From: Flavihumibacter soli
GTDB taxonomy: Bacteria; Bacteroidota; Bacteroidia; Sphingobacteriales; Sphingobacteriaceae
DNA: 64,000 nt
Reading direction: 5' to 3'
Assembly (NCBI RefSeq): GCF_010692725.1
Contig: NZ_JAAFZB010000094.1
Coordinates: 62,001-126,000, forward strand
This document shows positions 41,290 through 50,266 of the stretch, one piece after another; the stretch's first letter is position 1; every line of letters begins with the position of its first letter. Under the pieces are notes generated by a model. That model did no database searches and had not been told where the DNA came from. It saw nothing but the letters and a program-made list of their open reading frames with translations. The position numbers and the translations under genes were made by a program.

Positions 41290-41886
41290 ATGACAATTGA
41301 TTTTTCGAAAGGCGACGGCCTGGTTCCGGTTGTAATCCAGGATATCCAGTCCCTGGAAGTTCTGATGCTGGGTTACATGAATGAAGAGGCATACAAAAAG
41401 ACGGTGTCTGAAAATAAGGTTACATTTTTCTCCCGCTCGAGGAAACGTCTCTGGACAAAAGGCGAAGAAAGCGGGAATTTTCTGCATGTTAAAAGTATCA
41501 GCGTTGACTGCGACAACGATACTCTATTGATCATGGCTTTGCCTGACGGTCCTACCTGTCATACCGGTTCCCGCAGCTGCTTTTCAACAGATTATAACCA
41601 GAACTTCATCTTCCGGCTCGAGCAAATCATCGCCGAACGCTACGACAGTCCGGAGGAAACCTCATACATCAATAAACTCCGGCAGAAAGGTTTGAACAAG
41701 ATCGCGCAGAAAGTCGGCGAAGAGGGTGTTGAAACCGTTATTGCGGCCCTGAACGAAACAGAGCAGGATTTGGTCAATGAAGCTTCTGATCTGCTCTTTC
41801 ACCTCCTTGTATTGTTAAAAGAGAAGAATGTTTCTCTCGAAACCATCTCAAAGAATCTTGAACAAAGGCACGCAAGCCGCACATAA
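41290..41886 (+). CDS. hisI: Bifunctional PRA-CH cyclohydrolase / PRA-PP pyrophosphohydrolase
   Basis: A 198-aa HisIE fusion. The N-terminal cyclohydrolase (1-~105) has [29 protein letters not shown] and the zinc-site CHTGSRSCF. The C-terminal pyrophosphohydrolase (~110-198) has [20 protein letters not shown] with the acidic metal residues. It carries out steps two and three and completes the operon set; all ten activities except none are covered by the eight genes here. Confidence 0.96.
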   Translation: MTIDFSKGDGLVPVVIQDIQSLEVLMLGYMNEEAYKKTVSENKVTFFSRSRKRLWTKGEESGNFLHVKSISVDCDNDTLLIMALPDGPTCHTGSRSCFSTDYNQNFIFRLEQIIAERYDSPEETSYINKLRQKGLNKIAQKVGEEGVETVIAALNETEQDLVNEASDLLFHLLVLLKEKNVSLETISKNLEQRHASRT

Positions 41887-41900
41887 TCCAGCGCGTAATA

Positions 41901-42833
41901 ATGATTGAAGTTGAACAGTTAGCAAGCCTGCCGGGCCATCAAAACCCCATATATACGGTTGAGGTATCCCAAAAGCCAGGCATAATCTTTACGGCGGGCA
42001 ATGATACGGGAGTAGTCGAATGGAGTCTTAAAGATAAAGCCTTTATTAAGGTATTAATGCCTGTAAGCACTTCCGTTTACGCCCTTCACGCACCGAGTAT
42101 AGCACCGGTACTTGCCGCAGGCGAAAGAAGCGGCGACGTCAGCCTGTTTAATTTTGAGCAGCAGAAGGTTACGACGGTGTTAAAGCATCACAAACAGCCA
42201 ATATTTGATATAAAATCTGTCTCCTCCAAAAAAGAGCTCCTGGTATCGTCTGAAGACGGTACTGTATCTGTATGGAACCTGAACGACGATGCCGGAGAAA
42301 AAAACAGCCACTCTCTCCTCTACAGTTTTAAGGTTAGTACAGCTATGGTCAGGGTGATGAGCATCAGCCCTGATGAGAAAACTATTGCTTTCGGATGCAA
42401 GGATAACCGCATTCGCATATACAGCCTGGAAGACTACCAGCTGTTACACGATTTTGAAGCACACACGATGCCGGTTACCTCGCTTCAATATTCGCCGGAT
42501 GGCAAATATCTCATCTCCGGGAGTCGTGATGCACAGCTGAATATCTGGGACTGCAATGGATATACCCTCCATAAAACTATCCCCGCACACCTGTTCGCTA
42601 TTTACAGCATTGCCTGGCATCCGTACAAAGATGTTTTTGCAACGTCGGCTAGAGACAAAACCATTAAGATATGGGACTCATCATTTAAACTTGTTAAGAC
42701 GCTCAGCGTTGAAAAGGGATACCCCATGCACCGCCTTTCGGTAAATAAAATAGCCTGGGAGCCCAATAATGGCTACCTAATTTCCGTTAGTGATGATAAG
42801 TTGGTTATGGTCTGGAACATAACCGGTCTGTAA
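41901..42833 (+). CDS. WD40 repeat protein
   Basis: A 310-aa protein composed almost entirely of WD40 blades; seven can be counted, with clear WD or WN ends (VSVWNLNDD, LNIWDCNGY, IKIWDSSFK, VMVWNITGL) and GH-like starts (GHQNPIYTV, HTMPVTSLQYSPDGK, HLFAIYSIAWHP). No enzymatic domain or signal peptide is seen, so it is a cytosolic scaffold. It begins 14 bp after hisIE and may be read through from the his operon. A role in histidine synthesis is not implied. Confidence 0.88.
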   Translation: MIEVEQLASLPGHQNPIYTVEVSQKPGIIFTAGNDTGVVEWSLKDKAFIKVLMPVSTSVYALHAPSIAPVLAAGERSGDVSLFNFEQQKVTTVLKHHKQPIFDIKSVSSKKELLVSSEDGTVSVWNLNDDAGEKNSHSLLYSFKVSTAMVRVMSISPDEKTIAFGCKDNRIRIYSLEDYQLLHDFEAHTMPVTSLQYSPDGKYLISGSRDAQLNIWDCNGYTLHKTIPAHLFAIYSIAWHPYKDVFATSARDKTIKIWDSSFKLVKTLSVEKGYPMHRLSVNKIAWEPNNGYLISVSDDKLVMVWNITGL

Positions 42834-42846
42834 ACTACTTAATGGA

Positions 42847-43134
42847 ATGAAATTATTAACACTACTTATAACGGGATCCCTGCTGTTCAGCGGCTGCGAT
42901 AAAAAGGAACCTATCATACAAAATGTGCCTGGGGTGATGCGTATCAGTAATACTGGCGCCTGCAGGGTACTTATCGAGCTAAACTCCGGTAAATCATTAT
43001 TCCCTACTAATTTGGATAAACTGCAATCATTTTTAACTAATGGCAGGGAAGTAACTGTGAGCTATCGTCATGACGCGGATTTTGTTTCTCCGTGCAGCGG
43101 ATCTGAACCCGCTCTCATCGAGTCTATAAGATAG
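42847..43134 (+). CDS. Small exported lipoprotein
   Basis: A 95-aa protein with a lipoprotein signal peptide: hydrophobic residues 2-15 and lipobox LFSGC with Cys17. The mature part (~78 aa) has two further cysteines near residues 38 and 84 that could form a disulfide. No family recognised. It follows the WD40 gene by 13 bp. Its stop codon abuts the stop of the convergent NlpC/P60 gene exactly (TAG-CTA). Confidence 0.78.
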   Translation: MKLLTLLITGSLLFSGCDKKEPIIQNVPGVMRISNTGACRVLIELNSGKSLFPTNLDKLQSFLTNGREVTVSYRHDADFVSPCSGSEPALIESIR

Positions 43135-43920
43135 CTATACGAAGCGCTTGAGGATCCGCAGTTTATGGGTGTAGCGCTTCAATTCAGCGCTGTAGATCCC
43201 CTGGTTATCTATAACATCAATTTTGACCCTTCCTGAGGCATGAATAATACGGTTGTTGCTTAAGAGAATGCCAACATGAATGATCCGGCCTTCCTCATTA
43301 TCAAAAAAGGCCAGGTCTCCCGGCTGTGTTTCCTGTAGAAAATCCACTGTATTACCCTGAAGAGCCTGCTGCCATGCATCCCTCTTGAGCCGGATATTAA
43401 ATTGTTTAAATACCATCTGACTAAAACCCGAACAGTCTATACCAAAGGCAGATCTTCCGCCCCACAGGTAGGGCGCATTCAGATAGAATTTAGCGGCGGC
43501 TGTGATCTCTGTTAAAAAAAGATCCTGCCTGGGCTTTAAAGGGGGATGAACAACCGAATAGGTTGTGGTGCCGATAATGAACTTTCCGTTTGAATACCCG
43601 GGAAGACTGCTTCCGGCTACAATATTCACGATCTCATCGGTAATTGCATTACGAACCGGGTGATGAATCTTCAGACCAAGAATCGTACTGCAGGTGTTCA
43701 GCGACTCAAACGTTTCCCGATCAACTGTTATGTACTGCTTTGGATCTATCCAGCCTTCATATTCATCATAAGCCGTTCTGATACGAACCCATCTGTCCTG
43801 CGTTTCCAGAACCTCGAAATGATCACCGAAAACCAGTTGAGAAACCATTTCGCTCCGGTCGGAAGCGCCGGCACGCAGAGGAACCAGCGACAGATTGCAT
43901 ACTCCAAATACTTGATTCAT
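43135..43920 (-). CDS. NlpC/P60 (C40) cell-wall peptidase with SH3-like domains
   Basis: A 261-aa protein. Residues ~1-130 are two SH3b-like domains (SLVPLRAGASDRSEMVSQL, GDHFEVLETQDRWVRI). Residues ~140-261 are the C40 catalytic domain with Cys163 (FGIDCSGFSQ), His215 (RIIHVGILL) and His227 (RIIHASG). No signal peptide is visible at the N-terminus, which is common for this Bacteroidota gamma-D-glutamyl-diamino-acid peptidase type used in peptide recycling or wall turnover. Confidence 0.9.
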   Translation of the reverse strand: MNQVFGVCNLSLVPLRAGASDRSEMVSQLVFGDHFEVLETQDRWVRIRTAYDEYEGWIDPKQYITVDRETFESLNTCSTILGLKIHHPVRNAITDEIVNIVAGSSLPGYSNGKFIIGTTTYSVVHPPLKPRQDLFLTEITAAAKFYLNAPYLWGGRSAFGIDCSGFSQMVFKQFNIRLKRDAWQQALQGNTVDFLQETQPGDLAFFDNEEGRIIHVGILLSNNRIIHASGRVKIDVIDNQGIYSAELKRYTHKLRILKRFV

Positions 43921-44015
43921 ACCGGCAAATAAAGTAAATTTAGTTCAATCCACGATATACATTCTAAATTAGCCAGGCTGGCGAACTATTTACACCTTAA
44001 ACCTGTTAACCCGCT

Positions 44016-44501
44016 ATGACAAACCCTGATAACCTTCAAAAGATCCTGATTGCGGTCGAAGACAACATTTATTCAGATCATGCTTTAACCTATGGCTTAG
44101 CGCTTGCACGAAGATTGCAGGCTGAAGTGATACTCGTGCATGTTAATGAAATCCCTGCCGCAACACCTTACATTGCCGATCCTATGCTTAACGAAACCTC
44201 TTTCATCATGCCTGAAATGATGAACATTCAGGAAGACGCGAGCAATGCGTTATTCGAGCGGATAAAAAAACAGGCGGGCGATGATATCAATATTTATACT
44301 TATACAAAAATAGGGTCGCCGAAAATAGAGATCCTCTCTACCGCAGAGGAATGCAATGCTGACCTGATCATACTCGGCACACATGGCCGCACCGGCTTTG
44401 ATCATTTTATTTCGGGTAGTGTGGCTGAAAGCGTTGCCAGGAAGTCCAGGTGCCCGGTTCTCATTATCCCGAACCCGGAACATCACGATAAAAACGACTA
44501 G
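44016..44501 (+). CDS. Universal stress protein (UspA family)
   Basis: A 161-aa single-domain Usp protein: KILIAVEDNIYSDHALTYGL at the N-terminus and the ATP-binding motif GTHGRTGFDHFISGSVAES (G-2x-G-9x-G-S). The motif is complete, so it belongs to the ATP-binding subgroup. It is cytosolic and monocistronic, divergent from NlpC/P60, and upstream of the candidate ncRNA. Confidence 0.92.
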   Translation: MTNPDNLQKILIAVEDNIYSDHALTYGLALARRLQAEVILVHVNEIPAATPYIADPMLNETSFIMPEMMNIQEDASNALFERIKKQAGDDINIYTYTKIGSPKIEILSTAEECNADLIILGTHGRTGFDHFISGSVAESVARKSRCPVLIIPNPEHHDKND

Positions 44502-44575
44502 CAAGCATTTAAAGACAGTCTAAAACGGCGTTTTTTTCTAATTTCTAACCTTCCCAGCCTAATATTCCCATCATC

Positions 44576-44583
44576 TACCTTTG
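44576..44583 (+). promoter_or_regulatory. -7 promoter element of a candidate ncRNA
   Basis: TACCTTTG fits TAnnTTTG exactly. No clear TTTG lies at -33, but the region is T-rich (TTTTTTTCTAATTTC near 44531-44545). Predicted start is near 44590. Confidence 0.45.
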
Positions 44584-44797
44584 CTGCATTCATGCAGCAC
44601 TCAAGTTAAGGTCATGTCCATGAATTAATGGACTTGACAGTAACATGACCCGAACAATTCTCCTGGCAAGCCATTCTCATATTCAGTGCAGAATTGAGTC
44701 CCTCTGCTATGCGCGCTTGAACGCAGTGTGGTCCGGGCAGACTGAAAGTCGATAAAAGAAAAAACCGCCCGGAAATTTCCGTGCGGTTCTTTTTTAA
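44584..44797 (+). ncRNA. Unidentified structured RNA of about 200 nt
   Basis: A 210-bp stretch with no ORF, bounded by a -7 element and an intrinsic terminator. It is rich in complementary arms: GCTGCA/TGCAGC (44584-44599), GTCATGT (44611-44617) with ACATGAC (44643-44649) enclosing TCCAT/ATGGA, CAATTCT (44655-44661) with AGAATTG (44690-44696), TCTGC (44703-44707) with GCAGA (44737-44741), then the terminator. I looked for tmRNA, RNase P, SRP and cobalamin-riboswitch signatures and found none. Size and position would fit 6S RNA, but I cannot confirm that. Strand is inferred from the promoter. Confidence 0.5.
44756..44797. terminator. Bidirectional terminator (ncRNA / ferredoxin)
   Basis: AACCGCCCGGAAA (44763-44775) pairs with TTTCCGTGCGGTT (44776-44788) with one mismatch; A-run before and TTTTTT after allow use from both sides. 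On the minus strand it ends the ferredoxin gene. Confidence 0.88.
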
Positions 44798-44815
44798 AAC
44801 TGAAAGAGGTGAAAC

Positions 44816-45166
44816 CTATTCCATATGCAGGAAGGCTTTCTTAGCCAGCAGCTGTTCTTCTGTTTCGCGGATATCCTCGTCATCAACGCAGCAATCTACA
44901 GGACAGACGGCAGCACACTGCGGTTCATCATGGAAACCCACACATTCAGTGCACTTATCAGATACTATAAAGTAAACTTCGTCTGAAACAGCCGGACGTG
45001 CTTCTTCAGTGTCCACTGTGTTTCCGTCAGGGAACTGGATCAGTCCGCGAAGGCTGGTCCCGTCAGAATAACGCCATGCGGCGCCGGCATCATATATAGC
45101 ATTGTTTGGGCATTCAGGTTCACATGCCCCACAGTTAATACACTCATCGGTGATTTTAATTGCCAT
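44816..45166 (-). CDS. Ferredoxin, 2[4Fe-4S] type
   Basis: A 116-aa ferredoxin with two cysteine clusters: CINCGACEPECP near the N-terminus and CTECVGFHDEPQCAAVCP near residues 78-95. The insertion between CxxC and CxxxC in the second cluster is typical of the FdxN/Allochromatium-type group. The ATG at 45166 is chosen because the ferredoxin starts MAIKITDECINCG; the 41 codons before it are non-homologous. The acid-rich tail includes ETEEQLLAKKAFLHME. It carries electrons in the cytosol and is divergent from the LuxC-like reductase gene with ~115 bp between. Confidence 0.92.
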   Translation of the reverse strand: MAIKITDECINCGACEPECPNNAIYDAGAAWRYSDGTSLRGLIQFPDGNTVDTEEARPAVSDEVYFIVSDKCTECVGFHDEPQCAAVCPVDCCVDDEDIRETEEQLLAKKAFLHME

Positions 45167-45282
45167 CTCTGTATAAAAGTCTAATTCAAAAGTTAATTTT
45201 GCAAGGGTCGACCAGGCATAAAGCCTAAAAAACGCCACAAATATAACATAATTTGAAGGATTTAAGTTTGGGGATAAAAGTT

Positions 45283-46302
45283 TTGACAACTAAAAACAAG
45301 ATCGATTCGCTGGCCCGTCTGGGTGATTTCCTGCTACATCCGAACGATGCGCTTGAGCAGTTGATAATTTCCGCTCCGCAGCAAAATGCGTGGTTTACGC
45401 CTGAAAATACCCGCCATGCGATCACCGCGACGGGAAAAATGCTTAACCATACAGACCTTGAACAATGGCTGGGAGCATACCCCAACGCTGAGTCAATCGA
45501 GCCGGCAAAATTGATTGGGCTTGTTCTGGCGGGAAATATCCCAATGGTTGGACTTCATGACATCCTGTGTGTCCTGGCATCCGGAAACAAAGCATTGATT
45601 AAACTCTCCTCACAGGATAAAAAATTGATCCCCTTCATACTAAACAAACTGGTTGAAATAGAACCTGCGTTCGGAGGGAGCTTTGAATTCATTGAACGTC
45701 TCGCCGGATTTGATGCGGTCATTGCGACGGGTAGCGGCAACACTTCCCGATATTTCGAGTACTATTTCAAGAACGTACCTCATATTATCCGACGAAACCG
45801 CAATAGTGTGGCTGTTCTTGACGGTAATGAATCAGATGCTGCTCTAAAAGCCCTGGGCCATGACATTTTTGACTATTTCGGACTCGGCTGCCGGAATGTT
45901 TCGAAGCTGTTTGTACCCCAGGATTATAATTTTACCCGGTTTTTCGAAGCGATTGAAGAGTTTCATCCGATCTCTGATCATCATAAGTATAATAACAATT
46001 ACGACTATAATAAATCGATCTTCCTCGTGAATCAGGATAAACACCTTGACAACGGCTTCCTTCTGTTAAAGAACGATCACAAGCTGGCATCGCCACTGGC
46101 CGTTCTATATTATGAAGAATACGTGAGCCAGGTGCAGCTACCGCAGTTACTCGAGCCTTTAGAAGACCAATTACAATGCGTCGCTACCAACGTCGGCCTT
46201 CCTTTAGAGGCGCCAGTGGTGAAGCTCGGTCAAACCCAGCAGCCGCAGCTTTGGGATTACGCCGACAAAGTTGATACGATGGCCTTCCTGAGCAGCCTTT
46301 GA
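45283..46302 (+). CDS. LuxC-like acyl-CoA reductase
   Basis: A ~339-aa protein of the aldehyde-dehydrogenase-like LuxC family, which reduces acyl-CoA or acyl groups to aldehydes with NADPH. Recognisable segments: LAGNIPMVGLHDILCVLASG, NRNSVAVLDGNE and LGCRNVSKLFVP, where the Cys is the likely acyl nucleophile. No ATG occurs near the 5' end; TTG codons at 45253 and 45283 are both possible, and I chose 45283 since the family fold begins at TTKNKIDSLARLGDFL. No luxD or luxE is present, so luminescence is not expected. Confidence 0.8.
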   Translation: MTTKNKIDSLARLGDFLLHPNDALEQLIISAPQQNAWFTPENTRHAITATGKMLNHTDLEQWLGAYPNAESIEPAKLIGLVLAGNIPMVGLHDILCVLASGNKALIKLSSQDKKLIPFILNKLVEIEPAFGGSFEFIERLAGFDAVIATGSGNTSRYFEYYFKNVPHIIRRNRNSVAVLDGNESDAALKALGHDIFDYFGLGCRNVSKLFVPQDYNFTRFFEAIEEFHPISDHHKYNNNYDYNKSIFLVNQDKHLDNGFLLLKNDHKLASPLAVLYYEEYVSQVQLPQLLEPLEDQLQCVATNVGLPLEAPVVKLGQTQQPQLWDYADKVDTMAFLSSL

Positions 46303-46388
46303 GTTTCAGGTTATTGATTCCCCAACAGTGAAATCAGATTTGATACTATTAACTCATTCTTTTCCAGAAAACTTTAACTTTGGCGCTC

Positions 46389-46592
46389 ATGTACATCATA
46401 AAAGTTAAAGGCGTGGCGAAAATACCTGACTATGTTCAGCTACGTGATGACCAGTTTACGCTGCTTGCTTATTTCAGGGTTGACCGGCCGGAAAAAGCTT
46501 TGCAAAAAGCCGGACTTGGCAGCCACGAAGAGTACATAATGGAGATGGTGAAGGAGCTGCCTTTCGGGAAGATACTCAAATTAGAACTATAA
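46389..46592 (+). CDS. Small conserved-type protein upstream of FtsE-like ATPase
   Basis: A 67-aa protein, MYIIKVKGVAKIPDYVQLRD... with a predicted beta-strand start and an amphipathic C-terminal helix (HEEYIMEMVKELPFGKILK). The frame opens three codons earlier at a TTG (46380); the ATG at 46389 is preferred. It is 2 bp before the FtsE-like gene, so the two are translated together. No family recognised. Confidence 0.65.
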   Translation: MYIIKVKGVAKIPDYVQLRDDQFTLLAYFRVDRPEKALQKAGLGSHEEYIMEMVKELPFGKILKLEL

Positions 46593-46594
46593 CT

Positions 46595-47278
46595 ATGATT
46601 GGTGATTCTATTATAAAATTGCGTGGTGTTGATGTGTATCAGCAAAAACATCTGGTACTAAACAACGTTGACCTTCAGATTGATAAAGGAGAATTCGTAT
46701 TCCTGATCGGCCAAACCGGTTCCGGGAAAAGCAGTTTACTCAAGATTATTTACGGTGATCTGCACATAGCCAGCGGAGACGGGCTGGTTGCAGGATTTGA
46801 CCTGAAAAAACTTGCAGAAAAAGATATTCCTTATTTACGCAGGAAGCTCGGGATTGTTTTCCAGGATTTCCAGTTACTGACAGACCGTACTATTGAAGAG
46901 AACCTGATCTTTGTCATGAAAGCCACAGGCTGGACCGATAAAAAGCTGATTACGGAACGCATCTATGACGTACTGGACAAGGTGGGCCTGCGTTCGAAAC
47001 TGAAGAAGATGCCGCACGAACTTTCCGGGGGCGAGCAGCAACGAATTGTCATTGCAAGAGCCCTGTTGAACGACCCTGAGATCATCCTGGCAGATGAACC
47101 AACAGGTAATCTGGATCCGGATACTTCTGAAGAGATTGTAATCCTGCTGAAGCAAATAAGCCAGGGAGGAACTGCTGTGTTGATGGCCTCTCATGACTAT
47201 CATATTATTCGCACTTTCCCTTCAAGGATCATTAAATGCGAAGGCGGTAAAGTTCATGAAGATGCTACTATCATTTAA
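46595..47278 (+). CDS. ftsE: FtsE-like ABC transporter ATP-binding protein
   Basis: A 227-aa ABC ATPase of the FtsE/LolD group. Walker [13 protein letters not shown] (about 39-50), Q-loop [11 protein letters not shown], signature LSGGEQQR and Walker [14 protein letters not shown] are complete, with the H-loop in MASHDYHI. FtsE acts with FtsX at the septum to activate wall hydrolases; the ftsX gene is not next to it. LolD or another export ATPase cannot be excluded. Confidence 0.82.
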   Translation: MIGDSIIKLRGVDVYQQKHLVLNNVDLQIDKGEFVFLIGQTGSGKSSLLKIIYGDLHIASGDGLVAGFDLKKLAEKDIPYLRRKLGIVFQDFQLLTDRTIEENLIFVMKATGWTDKKLITERIYDVLDKVGLRSKLKKMPHELSGGEQQRIVIARALLNDPEIILADEPTGNLDPDTSEEIVILLKQISQGGTAVLMASHDYHIIRTFPSRIIKCEGGKVHEDATII

Positions 47279-47503
47279 ATCACTTTTGAACGCTATGCGG
47301 CAGAGATCTCTCTGCCAGTGATCCCGCAATTATATACCTATCGTGGCAATTTTTGCTGGCTAAGGCTGACAGCTTGACCGTTAATCGGCCTTGGCAAAAG
47401 AATTGACATTCGAGTCTTTATATTGCCACATAGGGCTTTTAATTACATACAACCCGGATGCCTCTAAGTATAGGTATCCAGTTTTCATTTAAATAACACC
47501 GCA
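47279..47503. other. Intergenic region before grpE
   Basis: About 225 bp without a gene. It holds the palindrome GGCAGAGATCTCTCTGCC (47299-47316), TTGGCAA-type direct repeats near 47345 and 47391, and TTGACATTCGAGTCTTTATATTG near 47403-47425 that could be a promoter. I found no CIRCE element (TTAGCACTC-n9-GAGTGCTAA). Confidence 0.4.
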
Positions 47504-48118
47504 ATGAATTTTTCAGATATGTTGAAGAAAAAGAAAATTCAAGAAGAACCTCTAAGTCCTGAAGTGCAGGAACAACAAGAAATCTCTGAGGAGATTAAGA
47601 ATGTCAATAATGCAAGCCAAAAACATAAGGATGATCTTGAGGATCAGGTATTAGAAGAGCCTGAAACCAGTGAAGACGATAAACTTAAAGCTGAAATAGC
47701 TGAATGGAATAACAAGTATCTCAGGTTGTATGCGGAATTTGATAATTACAAGCGACGTACTATAAAAGAGCGCATTGAAATGCAACAAACGGCCGGCAAA
47801 GACGTAATAGTTGATCTGTTGCCTGTGCTGGATGATTTTGAACGGGCGATGAAAGTTATGGAAACTGCAACTGACGTCAATGCTGTAAAAGAAGGCGTGA
47901 GCCTTATTTACAGTAAGATGAAAAATATTCTCGCTCAGAAAGGTCTTAAGGAAATGGAAGCGAAGGGCTTACCTTTTGATGCTGACCTTCATGAAGGCAT
48001 TACGAGCATTCCCGCACCTGATGAGAACCTGAAGGGTAAGATCCTTGATGAACTGGAGAGAGGTTATTATCTGAATGATAAAGTTATCCGGTTTGCAAAA
48101 GTAATTATAGGCGCGTAG
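47504..48118 (+). CDS. grpE: Nucleotide exchange factor GrpE
   Basis: A 204-aa GrpE. An acidic, coil-forming N-terminal part (1-~65) leads to the long dimer helix with EWNNKYLRLYAEFDNYKRRT, the family motif. The C-terminal beta domain ends LERGYYLNDKVIRFAKVIIG. It speeds ADP release from DnaK. It is followed 94 bp later by dnaJ on the same strand; dnaK is elsewhere. Confidence 0.95.
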   Translation: MNFSDMLKKKKIQEEPLSPEVQEQQEISEEIKNVNNASQKHKDDLEDQVLEEPETSEDDKLKAEIAEWNNKYLRLYAEFDNYKRRTIKERIEMQQTAGKDVIVDLLPVLDDFERAMKVMETATDVNAVKEGVSLIYSKMKNILAQKGLKEMEAKGLPFDADLHEGITSIPAPDENLKGKILDELERGYYLNDKVIRFAKVIIGA

Positions 48119-48212
48119 AACAATGTGCTGCTTCGCAGTGATGCGGAATTAAAATGTGTAAAGATGGATAAAGAAAAATGCTGTCCATATTGCATATTAT
48201 TGAAGTAGAAAA

Positions 48213-49379
48213 ATGGCTAAAAGAGATTATTACGACATACTGGGTGTACAGCGCAATGCTAATGCTGACGAAATAAAGAAGGCTTACCGGAAAATGGCAA
48301 TCAAGTATCATCCCGATAAAAACCCGGGTGATAAACAAGCGGAAGAAAGCTTCAAAGAAGCTGCTGAAGCTTATGAAGTGCTGAGTAACAGCGATAAGAA
48401 AAAGCGATATGATCAGTATGGTCATGCGGCTAATGCAGGAAGCGCAGCCGGTGGATACGGTGGCGGCAGCATGAACATGGATGATATCTTCAGCCAATTT
48501 GGCGATATCTTCGGGGGCGGTGGCGGAAGTCCGTTTGATAGCTTCTTTGGCGGCGGTGGCGGTCAGAGCCGTGGCGGCCGGAGGGTTAGCCGGGGTAGCA
48601 ACCTGCGCATCAAAGTAAAATTAACACTCGAAGAAATAGCAAAAGGCACCGAAAAGAAGATCAAAGTAAATAAACAGGTTGTCTGTAGTACCTGCGACGG
48701 TACCGGTGCGAAGGATAAATCCTCTTTTCATACCTGCCAGACCTGTGGAGGTGCAGGTTCAGTGCGCCGCGTGACCAATACAATACTCGGACAAATGCAA
48801 ACTACGAGTACATGTCCTACCTGCAACGGTGAAGGCACGCAGATCACATCTAAGTGTAATACTTGTCACGGCGAAGGATTGACCCGTGGCGAAGAAACAA
48901 TCACTATCAACATTCCTGCCGGTGTAAGTGAGGGGATGCAGTTATCGATGAGCGGGAAAGGAAATGCGGCACCGCGCGGTGGTGTAGCTGGTGACCTCAT
49001 TATTCTTATAGAGGAAATACCTCACGAATCCTTAAAGCGTGAAGGCAACAATATTATTTATGACCTTCATATAAGCTTTATTGACGCGGCGCTGGGAGCT
49101 GGTGTGGAAGTGCCCACAATTGACGGTAAAGCGAAAATAAAGATAGAACCAGGTACACAGGGTGGTAAGATCTTGCGCCTGAAATCAAAAGGTGTACCTG
49201 AAGTGAACTCTTACCATCGAGGTGATCAGCTTGTTTATGTCAACATCTGGACTCCGAAAGCTTTAAATAAGGACGAGCGCGATCTGCTTGAAAAGCTTCA
49301 GAATTCTGCAAACTTCAAGCCCCAGCCCGGAAAAAATGAAAAAAGCTTCTTCGACCGGATGAAGGAATATTTTGAGTAG
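48213..49379 (+). CDS. dnaJ: Chaperone protein DnaJ
   Basis: A 388-aa type I DnaJ. The J domain (1-70) has HPD at His33-Asp35. A Gly/Phe-rich stretch follows (~75-130), then four zinc-binding CxxCxGxG repeats ([32 protein letters not shown]) and the substrate-binding C-terminal domains. It works with DnaK and GrpE; the gene follows grpE. Confidence 0.97.
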   Translation: MAKRDYYDILGVQRNANADEIKKAYRKMAIKYHPDKNPGDKQAEESFKEAAEAYEVLSNSDKKKRYDQYGHAANAGSAAGGYGGGSMNMDDIFSQFGDIFGGGGGSPFDSFFGGGGGQSRGGRRVSRGSNLRIKVKLTLEEIAKGTEKKIKVNKQVVCSTCDGTGAKDKSSFHTCQTCGGAGSVRRVTNTILGQMQTTSTCPTCNGEGTQITSKCNTCHGEGLTRGEETITINIPAGVSEGMQLSMSGKGNAAPRGGVAGDLIILIEEIPHESLKREGNNIIYDLHISFIDAALGAGVEVPTIDGKAKIKIEPGTQGGKILRLKSKGVPEVNSYHRGDQLVYVNIWTPKALNKDERDLLEKLQNSANFKPQPGKNEKSFFDRMKEYFE

Positions 49380-49397
49380 GAGAATTAATTATTATAT

Positions 49398-49428
49398 AAA
49401 AGCCCGTTCATTCATTGGACGGGCTTTT
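49398..49428. terminator. Bidirectional intrinsic terminator
   Basis: AAAAGCCCGT (49398-49407) pairs perfectly with ACGGGCTTTT (49419-49428). It lies between the convergent dnaJ and EEP-family genes and can end both. Confidence 0.92.
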
Positions 49429-49449
49429 ATATTTACGGCTATTGTATGA

Positions 49450-50163
49450 TCAGAGATCAAATTCTACAATCAGTGGCTTATGATCGCTGTATTTTGACCA
49501 ATCCGTGTAGGTTCCTACTTCCACGTTAAGCAGTTTCTCAATAAAGCAAGCCGATGCAAAACAGTAGTCTACGTGATATGGCTTATCCTGATGGCGGTAC
49601 ATAAATAAAGTAGCGTGCTCCTCTTTTCCATGCTCCTTCCCAAAAAAGTGATGATAGGTACTAACTATATCTTTTAATCCCAGCCTGCTTACCACTGCCG
49701 AGTGATTCCCTTCTCTCCTGGGCTTATCCCAAATGGTGTTGCTGTTAAAGTCTCCGATAAGAATTGATCTGCCACCCGAAAGCAGGTCATCATAGTAATC
49801 AATTGCTTTCCAAACCTGTGTAACATAGTGGCCATCCTTGTCAAGAGGGTTATTTGCCCAGACTGCAAATAAAGTAAAATCGTAAGATCCGCCGCTAACC
49901 GTGAAAGGCAGGATATTCCTGAAATCCGGATTATGCACATCAAGTAGTTTAAGTTTATACCTGCCGTATGAGAATACTCCGAGTCCCTTATTAGCATTCA
50001 AACCGTGCCAGTAAATATCCGTGGGTAAGGGAGTTCCCGGGAGAAACCTGATTTTATCCGGATGCTCACATTCAGGAACTATTAGAATGTCCGGCTGGTA
50101 TGCTAAAATGATCTCTGCCTTTTTCCGGAAGGCCATATTACAGTTCCAGGTAATTATTCTCAT
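49450..50163 (-). CDS. Endonuclease/exonuclease/phosphatase (EEP) family protein
   Basis: A 237-aa EEP hydrolase: NCNMAFRKKAEIILAYQPD with Asn7 and a catalytic Glu in IVPECEHPD, ILIGDFNSNTIWD with the Asp-Asn pair and SDHKPLIVEF with the catalytic His. It has no signal peptide. EEP members include nucleases (exonuclease III-like) and phosphatases of lipids or nucleotides; sequence alone does not decide. It converges on dnaJ and is divergent from the ABC pair. Confidence 0.87.
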   Translation of the reverse strand: MRIITWNCNMAFRKKAEIILAYQPDILIVPECEHPDKIRFLPGTPLPTDIYWHGLNANKGLGVFSYGRYKLKLLDVHNPDFRNILPFTVSGGSYDFTLFAVWANNPLDKDGHYVTQVWKAIDYYDDLLSGGRSILIGDFNSNTIWDKPRREGNHSAVVSRLGLKDIVSTYHHFFGKEHGKEEHATLFMYRHQDKPYHVDYCFASACFIEKLLNVEVGTYTDWSKYSDHKPLIVEFDL

Positions 50164-50266
50164 CGGGTGTTCGTTGTTATATTTACCGGGGCTTTCGCCA
50201 TGTCTGTGTAACTTACCATATCTTTAATTCTCTAACAACAACCAATAATTAATATACTGTCCCCTT

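Noticed and set aside
44600-44760. Cobalamin or other riboswitch controlling a downstream gene
   Set aside because: No plus-strand gene follows within the transcript before the terminator, and no consensus riboswitch core was found.
45167-45289. Extended N-terminus of the ferredoxin
   Set aside because: The added 41 residues are unrelated to ferredoxins and overlap the 5' region of the divergent reductase gene; the ATG at 45166 gives the normal start.
47279-47503. CIRCE / HrcA operator before grpE
   Set aside because: The characteristic TTAGCACTC-n9-GAGTGCTAA inverted repeat is absent.
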